From the NCBI GenBank assembly GCA_963739995.1, contig CAVUCH010000021.1, positions 124,001 through 188,000 of the forward strand: a DNA stretch of 64,000 nucleotides, in the 5' to 3' direction. The translations under genes and the position numbers were made by a program. Shown piece by piece: positions 35,031 through 42,105 of this stretch; within the stretch, counting starts at the first letter, position 1, and each line of letters starts with the position of its first letter. The DNA is from CAVUCH01 sp963739995 (GTDB taxonomy: Bacteria; Acidobacteriota; Vicinamibacteria; Vicinamibacterales; JAENWD01). The notes below the pieces were generated by a model that was not told the DNA's origin, searched no databases, and saw only the letters and a list, made by a program, of their open reading frames with translations.

Positions 35031-36497
35031 ATGGCAGCTTCTCCGGATGGCCCGGCTCCAAAGGCGCATTGGCGCCGGTATCGCGTCGTGTATGTCACCG
35101 TGCTCCTCACGGCGCTCGCGACGGTGGCGCTGACGGCGCTGCTCGTGAACATCTTCGAGCACAAGCAGGAGGCGCGGCAGGCGTTCTACCGCGTGGTGGC
35201 CCTGGACGAGAACACCGCCGACCCGGCGATCTGGGGCAAGAACTTCCCGATGCAGTACGATGGATACCGGCGCACGGTCGACCAGGTACGCACGCGCTAT
35301 GGCGGCAGCGAAGCGATCCCGCGCACCCCGACCGCGGCCGATCCGCGATCGATCGTCGCCCAATCACGGCTCGAAGATGACCCGCGCCTGAAGACGCTCT
35401 GGGCCGGCTACGCGTTCTCCAAGGATTTCCGCGAGGAACGTGGGCATGGCTACATGCTGGACGATCAGACCTTCACCGAACGGCAGCAGGTCGTGAAGCA
35501 ACCCGGCACCTGCATGCAGTGCCACGCGTCGATCTGGGTGCCGTATCGCAAGCTGGGTGGTGGCGATCTGACGAGGGGCTTCGAGCTGATGAATCAGATG
35601 CCCTACGTGGAGGCGCGAAAGCTCGTGACGCATCCGGTCGCGTGCATCGATTGTCACGACCCCGCGACCATGCAGCTTCGGGTCACGCGGCCGGGGTTCA
35701 TCGAGGGTTTCCGCGCCCTCAAGGCCTCCGACGGCGTGCAGAACTACGACGTGAACACGCAGGCGACGCGGCAGGAGATGCGCGCGTTCGTCTGCGGGCA
35801 GTGCCATGTCGAGTACTACTTCAAGGGCGCGGAGAAGCGCCTCACGTATCCCTGGGCCAAGGGCCTCCAGATCCAGAACATCATGGCCTACTACGACGAG
35901 GCCGGCTTCAAGGACTGGACGCACGCGGATTCCGGCGCCCCGGTGCTGAAGGCGCAGCACCCCGAATTCGAGATGTGGAACCAGGGCGTGCACGGCCGCA
36001 GCGGCGTCACGTGCGCCGACTGTCACATGCCGTACATGCGCGAGGGGGCGCTCAAGATCAGCGATCACCACGTGCGGAGCCCCCTGCTCAACATCAATCG
36101 CGCGTGCCAGACCTGCCACAAATGGCCGGAGGACGAGCTGCGGAACCGCGTCTACGCGCTGCAGGAGCGCACCTATCACCTCCGGAACCTCGCGATGGAC
36201 GCCGTCGTCGGGCTCATCGGCGACACGAAGGCCGCGCGTGCGGCGGGCCGGCCGGATGCCGAGCTCCAGGGGGTGTGGCGGCTGCAGCGGCAGGCCCAGT
36301 TCCGGCTCGATTTCGTGGAGGCGGAGAACTCAACCGGCTTTCACGCGCCCGAAGAGGCTGCCCGCATCCTCGGGGAGGCGATCGACTTCGCCCGGCAGGG
36401 CCAGATACTTCTGCGCGATCCGAAGTTCACGCCGCAGCATGGGCCGAGCGGCATGGGCGAACCCACGCCGCCCGGTAACCGCACGAGAGGCGACTGA
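35031..36497 (+). CDS. nrfA: cytochrome c nitrite reductase (ammonia-forming) NrfA
   Basis: A 488-residue pentahaem enzyme reducing nitrite to ammonium (DNRA) in the periplasm. An N-terminal hydrophobic helix exports or anchors it. Haem sites lie near residues 160 (CMQCH), 204 (CIDCH), 256 (CGQCH), 327 (CADCH) and 359 (CQTCH). The first, which is the active-site haem, has the His form rather than the CxxCK of E. coli; a CxxCH NrfA subgroup, including Campylobacter, is known. QCHVEYYF and KISDHHV carry the active-site Tyr and His. It is coupled to nrfH. Confidence 0.94.
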   Translation: MAASPDGPAPKAHWRRYRVVYVTVLLTALATVALTALLVNIFEHKQEARQAFYRVVALDENTADPAIWGKNFPMQYDGYRRTVDQVRTRYGGSEAIPRTPTAADPRSIVAQSRLEDDPRLKTLWAGYAFSKDFREERGHGYMLDDQTFTERQQVVKQPGTCMQCHASIWVPYRKLGGGDLTRGFELMNQMPYVEARKLVTHPVACIDCHDPATMQLRVTRPGFIEGFRALKASDGVQNYDVNTQATRQEMRAFVCGQCHVEYYFKGAEKRLTYPWAKGLQIQNIMAYYDEAGFKDWTHADSGAPVLKAQHPEFEMWNQGVHGRSGVTCADCHMPYMREGALKISDHHVRSPLLNINRACQTCHKWPEDELRNRVYALQERTYHLRNLAMDAVVGLIGDTKAARAAGRPDAELQGVWRLQRQAQFRLDFVEAENSTGFHAPEEAARILGEAIDFARQGQILLRDPKFTPQHGPSGMGEPTPPGNRTRGD

Positions 36498-36571
36498 CCG
36501 GGCCTGGAGGTGTCGACCGACGCTGCAGGCGGGGCTGGGGCAAGGGTGGGTGGGCCTCGCGGGTGGGAACC

Positions 36572-37399
36572 ATGATTGCAACAGCCTCGACTATGACGTC
36601 CGGTTCTCCACAGAACGGCCGCGTGCGGGTTGCCGCGGTGGGCGACCTGCACTTCGGCAAGAACTCCCAGGGTATGCACCAGGGGCTGTTGACACAGATC
36701 AGCCAGGTGGCCGAGGTCCTGGTGCTGTGCGGCGACTTCACGGATTACGGCATGCCTGACGAAGCCCGCGGGCTCGTCCGTGACTTCTCGTCGCACCTCC
36801 GCATACCGGCCGTCGCGGTGCTCGGCAACCATGACTTCCACGGCGGGCATGCCGACGAGATCACGAGCATCCTGCGGGACGCCGGGATCACGGTGCTCGA
36901 CGGCGACGCGCATGAGGTGAACGGGGTCGGCTTCGCGGGTGTCAAAGGCTTCGGGGGCGGCTTCGGCCCCCGCGCCCTCGGGCCGTGGGGCGAAGACACG
37001 TTCAAGCGCTTCGTGCACGAAGCGGTAGAGGAGGCCCTGAAGCTCGAGGCCGCGCTCGCCCGCCTCCGTACCCGGTCGCGTGTGGCCGTCCTGCACTACG
37101 CACCGGTACGCGAAACGGTGGAAGGCGAGCCGCTCGAGATCTATCCGTTCCTGGGATCGAGCCGGCTCGAGGAGCCGATCAACCGCTACGAGGTCTCGGC
37201 GGTCGTGCATGGGCACGCGCACCGGGGGCAGCCGGAGGGCCGCACGGCGACCGGCGTCCCCGTCTACAACGTGAGCCTTCCGCTGATGAAGAGCCTCACG
37301 CCGGAGCAGCCGTTCAAGCTGCTCGAACTGCCGGTTACCGTCGGCGAGACCGCAGCCGAGACCGCATCGTCGCTGGCCGGCGCGGCGGTGCGAGGATGA
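36572..37399 (+). CDS. calcineurin-like metallophosphoesterase
   Basis: About 275 residues with all five blocks of the dinuclear phosphoesterase fold: GDLHFG, GDFTDYG, GNHDFHG, LHYAPV and GHAHRGQ. The substrate cannot be assigned; relatives cleave cyclic nucleotides, nucleic acids or phosphoproteins. The protein appears cytosolic. A GTG 9 bp upstream (36563) is an alternative start. It stands between nrfA and a nucleotidyltransferase gene on the same strand, 74 bp after nrfA, and may be transcribed with nrfHA. Confidence 0.88.
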   Translation: MIATASTMTSGSPQNGRVRVAAVGDLHFGKNSQGMHQGLLTQISQVAEVLVLCGDFTDYGMPDEARGLVRDFSSHLRIPAVAVLGNHDFHGGHADEITSILRDAGITVLDGDAHEVNGVGFAGVKGFGGGFGPRALGPWGEDTFKRFVHEAVEEALKLEAALARLRTRSRVAVLHYAPVRETVEGEPLEIYPFLGSSRLEEPINRYEVSAVVHGHAHRGQPEGRTATGVPVYNVSLPLMKSLTPEQPFKLLELPVTVGETAAETASSLAGAAVRG

Positions 37400-37460
37400 T
37401 GCACGTGATGCGTCCCGGATCTGACGCGTGCGGATGCTCCGCTTCGCCAGGACCCCAGAG

Positions 37461-38267
37461 ATGAGCGCCGATCCGGCTGTCTACGATCTTCACGACCACC
37501 CCGGGCGAAGGTTCTATCGCGGTGCGCTCAGGGCTCTCGATGCGGTCGGCGTCCCGTATCTGGTCGGCGGGGCGTTTGCGTACTCGCACTACACCTGCAT
37601 CGAACGGGAGACGAAGGACTTCGACATCTTCATCCACCCGCGGGATGTGGAGCGCGCGCTCGCGGAGCTTCGGCGCCGCGGGTATCGCACCGAGCTGACG
37701 TTCCCGCACTGGCTGGCGAAGGCGTGGTCGGGGGACGCGTTCATGGATGTCATCTTCAACTCGGGCAACGGGGTGGTTCCGGTGGACGACGAGTGGTTCA
37801 CGCATGCGCCCGAGGCAATCGTGCTGGGCATGCGGGTCAAACTGCAGCCGATCGAAGAGACGATCTGGTCGAAGGCGTTCGTGATGGAACGTGAGCGGTC
37901 GGATGCCGCCGACGTGGCGCATCTGATCCTGAAGTGCTCCGATCGCGTCGACTGGGATCGGCTGGTGGCGCGCTTCGGCGCGAACTGGCGTGTGCTGTTT
38001 GCGCACCTGGTGCTCTTCGGCTTCGTCTACCCCTCGGAGCGCACGCGTGTGCCCGCGCGCCTGCTGCGTGAGCTGTGGGGGCGCCTGCAGTCGGAGCTCA
38101 GCGACGACGGCCCCGAACGCGTGTGCAACGGGACCATTCTCTCGCGCGAGCAGTACCTGTGGGACGTGGAGCAATGGGACTACAAGGACGCGCGCGTCGC
38201 TCCGCGCGGCAGCATGTCGCCGGAGGACATTGCGCATTGGACGGCGGCCATCGACCGTGGGCACTGA
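37461..38267 (+). CDS. nucleotidyltransferase-fold protein
   Basis: A 268-residue protein with the minimal nucleotidyltransferase core: YLVGGAFAYSHY (GG loop), then KDFDIFI (DxD-like metal site) and a later helical part with KCSDRVDW. Similar proteins are annotated as nucleotidyltransferase or AbiEii-like; most lack known substrates. ATG 37461 starts the region; an in-frame GTG at 37428 is possible. It overlaps the following 3D-domain gene by 11 bp if that gene starts at GTG 38257. There is no antitoxin-like partner. Confidence 0.8.
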   Translation: MSADPAVYDLHDHPGRRFYRGALRALDAVGVPYLVGGAFAYSHYTCIERETKDFDIFIHPRDVERALAELRRRGYRTELTFPHWLAKAWSGDAFMDVIFNSGNGVVPVDDEWFTHAPEAIVLGMRVKLQPIEETIWSKAFVMERERSDAADVAHLILKCSDRVDWDRLVARFGANWRVLFAHLVLFGFVYPSERTRVPARLLRELWGRLQSELSDDGPERVCNGTILSREQYLWDVEQWDYKDARVAPRGSMSPEDIAHWTAAIDRGH

Positions 38268-38760
38268 CCATCCGACCCAGCGGCATCATCGTGCGTGGCA
38301 CGAAACCGTGCTCGCGCCATCCGTGTGGGTGTTCCTCGCGGGGCTCGCGATCGCCGGGCTCCTCGTCTCGGCGGGGCGTAACACAGCGCCTGTGGATGCA
38401 CAGCAGGAGCCCGCGACGGGAGGGACGACGGTGGTGCCGACCGGGCGTCTGCGCGAGTTCAGCGTGACCGCCTACTGCACGGGCACCGTGACCCAGTCCG
38501 GGGCGAGGGTGAAGGCCGGTATGGCGGCGGCGGATCCCCGTGTGCTGCCGGTGGGGTCGACGGTGCGGGTCGACGGCCAGGGGCGGGCGTACGACGGCAT
38601 CTACACCGTGACGGATACCGGCCGCGAGATCAGGGGGCGTGAGCTGGATCTGTATCTCGATGACTGCACCGAGGCGCAGCAGTTCGGACGTCGCACGATG
38701 CAGGTGGCGGTCATCCGGCGGGGGTGGGACCCGGCGGCGACGCCTGGTGCCTCGCGGTGA
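38257..38760 (+). CDS. membrane-anchored or secreted 3D-domain protein
   Basis: About 167 residues. An N-terminal hydrophobic segment (VWVFLAGLAIAGLLVSAG) is followed by a C-terminal 3D domain: SVTAYCTGTVTQSG, the VLPVGSTVRVDG loop, then the aspartates in IYTVTDTG and LDLYLDDC. This fold carries the double-psi barrel of lytic transglycosylases such as MltA and Rpf-like enzymes, so a peptidoglycan-cleaving role is plausible. The last 240 bp plus 23 bp downstream are duplicated at 41817-42079. GTG 38257 or GTG 38308 may be the start. Confidence 0.82.
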   Translation: MGTDHPTQRHHRAWHETVLAPSVWVFLAGLAIAGLLVSAGRNTAPVDAQQEPATGGTTVVPTGRLREFSVTAYCTGTVTQSGARVKAGMAAADPRVLPVGSTVRVDGQGRAYDGIYTVTDTGREIRGRELDLYLDDCTEAQQFGRRTMQVAVIRRGWDPAATPGASR

Positions 38761-38783
38761 TGCAGCGGATCTGAGCCGCGTCT
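38521..38783. repeat. 263-bp direct repeat, copy A
   Basis: Identical to 41817-42079 at 260 of 263 positions. It covers the 3D-domain core, its stop codon and 23 bp of downstream sequence. The copies bracket 3,033 bp. Sequence immediately after copy B runs into the terminator shared with the TPR-sigma54 gene. Confidence 0.95.
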
Positions 38784-38959
38784 AAGTGATGCCGGGGTTG
38801 GTCCCGACGGCGTGCCTCAGACGGAGGTAGACCTGTCCGCCGATGTCCGAGTGGTGATGGCACCTGCTAACTCCCTTTGCGCAAGAGCCACTCGAAACCT
38901 ATCAACGCCGGTTGATACCTCCTCCGCATACACCAGCCGTCATCCGCATGGCGGCGCGA

Positions 38960-39307
38960 TCACTCCGGTGCTGACAGCCGGCGCCGCACCGCCAGCAGGT
39001 CGTCTTTGAGAAAGTAGCCGCACGCGCCCGCCTGTCGCGCGGCGGCCCGCCAACGCTCATCGTCGTACTGGGTGACGATGAGGATCCGCGCCTTGGGCCA
39101 GGCGGCCCGAATCCGTCGGGTCGCCTCGATGCCGCCCAGCCGTTCCATGTGCAAATCCATCAGCGTCCAGTCGGGCTGCTCGACCGCATACGCCGCCACC
39201 GCCTGTTCACCGTTGGTGCACTCGACAATCGCGTCCGCCAGGTCTGACAAGAGCTGTGTCAACAACCGACACATGTGCGGGTTGTCTTCGACAATCATCA
39301 GCTTCAT
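38960..39307 (-). CDS. single-domain response regulator
   Basis: A 115-residue receiver domain: MIVEDNPHMCRLL, phospho-acceptor Asp in LMDLHMERLGG, Thr in LIVTQYDD and Lys in GYFLKDDLL. There is no output domain; the closing KDDLLAVRRRLS resembles the linker of NarL-type regulators, so the DNA-binding half may have been lost. No kinase is adjacent. It lies in the segment between the two 3D copies. Upstream, at 39310-39440, a minus-strand frame with VTIVKVAGITLTLAAVV is not assigned. Confidence 0.88.
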   Translation of the reverse strand: MKLMIVEDNPHMCRLLTQLLSDLADAIVECTNGEQAVAAYAVEQPDWTLMDLHMERLGGIEATRRIRAAWPKARILIVTQYDDERWRAAARQAGACGYFLKDDLLAVRRRLSAPE

Positions 39308-39444
39308 CGGTCACGCTTTCAGGGAGCTGGCACCTGCTGCGGTCTCACCACAGCGGCCAGCGTCAGCGTGATGCCGGCGACCTTCACGATCGTGACATCC
39401 TTCTCCGGCATGTGTGCGAGCGGACCGAAGCTGATGTCGCATGG

Positions 39445-40468
39445 TCAGATTAGGAACTGCTCCTCCATCCACAGCATCCCCGGGGCGTTCGTCTTGGTGA
39501 CGATCGGGCCGTCGATGACGATCTGCTTTGGGATCGGGAGGCCGGTCTTCGGCCCTCGCGCAGCGGCGACGCCGGCGACGATGGCGCCGCCGTGGATGCG
39601 ACAGGAGGAATTGCGGACCGTGGCGTGCATGCGGCCGTCGACCACCGCCTGGATGGCCTGCGGCATCGCGTCCACGCCGCCAATCAGGATCTCGGTACGC
39701 CCGTGCGCTTTCATGACGTGGGCCGCGGCGAGCGCCATGTCGTCGTTGTGGAAGAACGCGGCATCGATCTTCGAGAACGTGGTGAGGTACGTCTCCCAGA
39801 GTTGCGCCGCTTTCGCGACGTCCCAATCTGCCGGATCGGTCGCCAGGATCGCGACACCAGGGAACCTGTCGATGACCGATTGGAATCCGCGCGCACGCCC
39901 CTGCGCACCGGTGTGTCCGAGCGCGCCCTGCGTCATGATAATCGTGCCCTGGCCGCCCATCGCGTCCACGAGCGCCTGGGTGACCGCGGCGCCCATGAAG
40001 TCGTTGTCGGGAGCAAGAAACGTGAGGACGTCGATCTGATCGAGCGGCGCGATCAGCGTGTCCATGTCAATCACGGGGGTACCGGCCTCAATCATCCTGA
40101 CGACGGGCTCGGTGATCGTGTTGATGTCGACCGCCTGGATGGCGACGAAGTCCCACTTTTCAGATGCGATCTCTTCGACCAAAGCCAGCTGTTTCATGGC
40201 CGACAGCTCGGGGTCGAACCAGGTGACGTCGACGTTGAACAGCCGGCCCCAGGTACTCGGCGGCCTCTTTCCCTTGCGCGCACCAGCTGACCTGCAAGCC
40301 GATGTTCGAGAACGCGGCGCGCAGCCGCCTGCGCGAGTGGCTTGCACGGGCGCCCGGCTGCGCGCCGGCGAGGAGGTTGACGCCTCCGAAGGCCGCGATG
40401 CCGGTCGCCGCTGCGGCCAGTTGGAATAAATCGCGTCTGCTGGGCTGAAAGCGAAACGCTGGAGGCAT
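39445..40468 (-). CDS. Tat-exported sugar ABC transporter substrate-binding protein (frameshifted)
   Basis: The main frame holds a periplasmic-binding-protein fold of the ribose/rhizopine class: DFVAIQAVDINTITEPVVRM, LTFLAPDNDFMGAAVTQALV and GGVDAMPQAIQAVVDGRM. Its N-terminus is in another frame: ATG 40468, twin-arginine signal SRRDLFQLAAAATGIAAFG, then WCAQGKEAAEYLG. One extra G in a GGGG run near 40248 separates them; removing it gives about 341 residues. No permease or ATPase lies nearby, so a partner elsewhere or a sensing role is likely. Confidence 0.8.
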
Positions 40469-40479
40469 TGGGTCCTCAA

Positions 40480-40512
40480 TTTCTGGCTCCGGACTCCGGA
40501 CTCCGGACTGGG
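40480..40512. repeat. short heptamer run (GGACTCC family)
   Basis: Four units of GGCTCCG/GGACTCC type between the small secreted-protein gene and the sugar-binding-protein gene, single orientation. Confidence 0.65.
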
Positions 40513-40515
40513 GGT

Positions 40516-40965
40516 CTAGTTCGTGCTCACCCTGTGCAGCACGATCGTGCTCACCGGGCTGCCGTCCGGCAAGGTCGCGGTCTCGATCATCAGGCCGCGC
40601 TCGACCAGCTCGAACCTGAGGTGCAACTGGACCGTCGCGCCGTTGTTGAAGCACTGGATGATGAGCGAGTTCGACTGCATCACAGTTCGACTGACGACCG
40701 TGCCGTCATCGAAGCTGGCGAAGCCGCGATCCGTGCTGTCGCAGAGATGAAGCAGGGTGTCGCGGGCCGCGAGCGTGTACGTGCCGTCGGTGCGCAGGAT
40801 GAGACTGCGCCGGGCGTCGCCGCCGTCGGAGGGGTCCACGCCCATCCAATACCCTTGAAAATCGGCGTGGCCCCGGGACGGCGCCGGTGCCTGGTTCGAC
40901 CTGGCCGAAATGCCTGCCATGAGAACGACTCCGAGAACACTGGCGGTGACGAGTGCGGTTCGCAT
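40516..40965 (-). CDS. small secreted protein of unknown function
   Basis: 149 residues with a signal peptide (MRTALVTASVLGVVLMAGIS), then a compact domain beginning GYWMGVDPSDGGDARRSLIL and a second half predicted as beta strands (NSLIIQCFNNGATVQLHLRFEL). The pattern resembles lipocalin-like or DUF-type ligand-binding domains, but I do not recognise a family. AGGAGG 7 bp before ATG 40965 is a strong start. It sits just downstream of the HAF remnant and may be co-transcribed with the sugar-binding protein that follows. Confidence 0.75.
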   Translation of the reverse strand: MRTALVTASVLGVVLMAGISARSNQAPAPSRGHADFQGYWMGVDPSDGGDARRSLILRTDGTYTLAARDTLLHLCDSTDRGFASFDDGTVVSRTVMQSNSLIIQCFNNGATVQLHLRFELVERGLMIETATLPDGSPVSTIVLHRVSTN

Positions 40966-40999
40966 ACCTTGACCTCCTGCATGATGGTAGAGCGATACG

Positions 41000-41816
41000 C
41001 TATCGCTGGGAGGACGCGGGTGACGGCGCCCACAGCACCGCGTGCAGCGCGTTCGTCTTCTTGTCGATCGTAAAGCCGGCGAAGAACCCGTTCGAGCTCG
41101 CCACGTCCACTGCTCGAACCGCCCCAGTGAGGGCATCTCGACCATCCCGACGTCCGCGGTCCAGATGAACGTGTGCCGCCGGTGTCGCTTGGTGCCGCTC
41201 TCGCCGATGATTGCGCCAGTCTCAGTGACGAAACCGCCCCTGCTGTTTCTTCCGCCGAGGGTTCCCAGGTCGATCATGCCACCGTCTTCTGTCCACGCGA
41301 TCGCGTGCTGGTCGCCGCTCGGGGTCTTGCTGTAGCCGGTGACCAGCCCCGATGAGTTGAGGTGAGAGGCCCAGCTGAAATCGCCTCCAAGAGTGCCGAT
41401 ATCAACGAGCCCGTTTGCCTTTGACCACACGAACCCGTGCGTCTCGCCGCTCGCCGTCGTGCCGAACCCGATGATCGTGCCGGCGTCGTTGATCGGCGTG
41501 GGCCTGATCTCGTCGCCGCCCAGGGAACCGATGTCCTCGAGCCCATTCGTCTGCGACCAGAAGAAGGTTCCCTCCGTGCCGTCCTCCCGCTGCACGGTGC
41601 ACGGTGCCCGTCAGCGCGCCCTGCCGGTTCATGTACTCCGGCAGCATGTCGCGACCGAGCGAGCCGATATCGGACAGGCCTGTCGTCTCCGTCCACGCGA
41701 ATATGCGCCAGCGCCGGTTTCAGCAAAGATGGATCCGATGATCAGACTGCCGTCCTCGGTCGCGAAGAGTCCGGTGCTGTCGACGAGACCGGTCGGATCG
41801 AGATCCAGGATCCGGC
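41000..41816 (-). pseudogene. HAF-repeat extracellular protein, 5' truncated and frameshifted
   Basis: At least four HAF repeats are seen (FFWSQTNGLEDIGSLGG, GFVWSKANGLVDIGTLGG, AIAWTEDGGMIDLGTLGG, TFIWTADVGMVEMPSLGR). Another frame holds an earlier repeat (IFAWTETTGLSDIGSLG) and a third holds the tail (NGFFAGFTIDKKTNALH...) ending at the stop 41000-41002. Shifts fall near 41700 and 41110. The 5' end is cut exactly where the second copy of the 3D domain begins (41817), so the signal peptide is lost. Intact members are secreted repeat proteins of unknown role. Confidence 0.75.
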
Positions 41817-42056
41817 ATGGCGGCGGCGGATCCCCGTGTGCTGCCGGTGGGGTCGACGGTGCGGGTCGACGGCCAGGGGCGGGCCTACGACGGCATCTAC
41901 ACCGTGACGGATACCGGCCGCGAGATCCGGGGGCGTGAGCTGGATCTGTATCTCGATGACTGCACCGAGGCGCAGCAGTTCGGACGTCGCACGATGCAGG
42001 TGGCGGTCATCCGGCGGGGGTGGGACCCGGCGGCGACGCCTGGTGCCTCGCGGTGA
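41817..42056 (+). pseudogene. 3D-domain fragment, duplicate copy B
   Basis: 79 codons almost identical to the C-terminal part of the 38257-38760 protein, without its membrane segment and first 3D strand. It begins with an ATG that is internal in the full copy. No ribosome site precedes it. It is part of the 263-bp repeat at 41817-42079 that brackets the 3-kb segment. Confidence 0.85.
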
Positions 42057-42082
42057 TGCAGCGGATGTGAGCCGCGTCTCGT

Positions 42083-42105
42083 CTAGTGTCCGGCCGGGAC
42101 ACTAG
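42083..42105 (-). terminator. perfect hairpin at the 3' end of the TPR-sigma54 gene
   Basis: CTAGTGTCC at 42083-42091 pairs perfectly with GGACACTAG at 42097-42105 around a 5-base loop. The TAG stop of the activator gene (42102-42104, complement) is inside the stem. There is no long T run, so it may end or protect the transcript of either strand. Confidence 0.5.

Noticed and set aside
33631..38267. FRG and nucleotidyltransferase genes as a defence island
   Set aside because: They are separated by nrfHA and a phosphoesterase, and no toxin-antitoxin, restriction or CBASS-type gene accompanies them.
39310..39440. Minus-strand frame with VTIVKVAGITLTLAAVV as a separate gene
   Set aside because: It is short, has no ribosome site and no family; it is kept only as a note in the response regulator entry.
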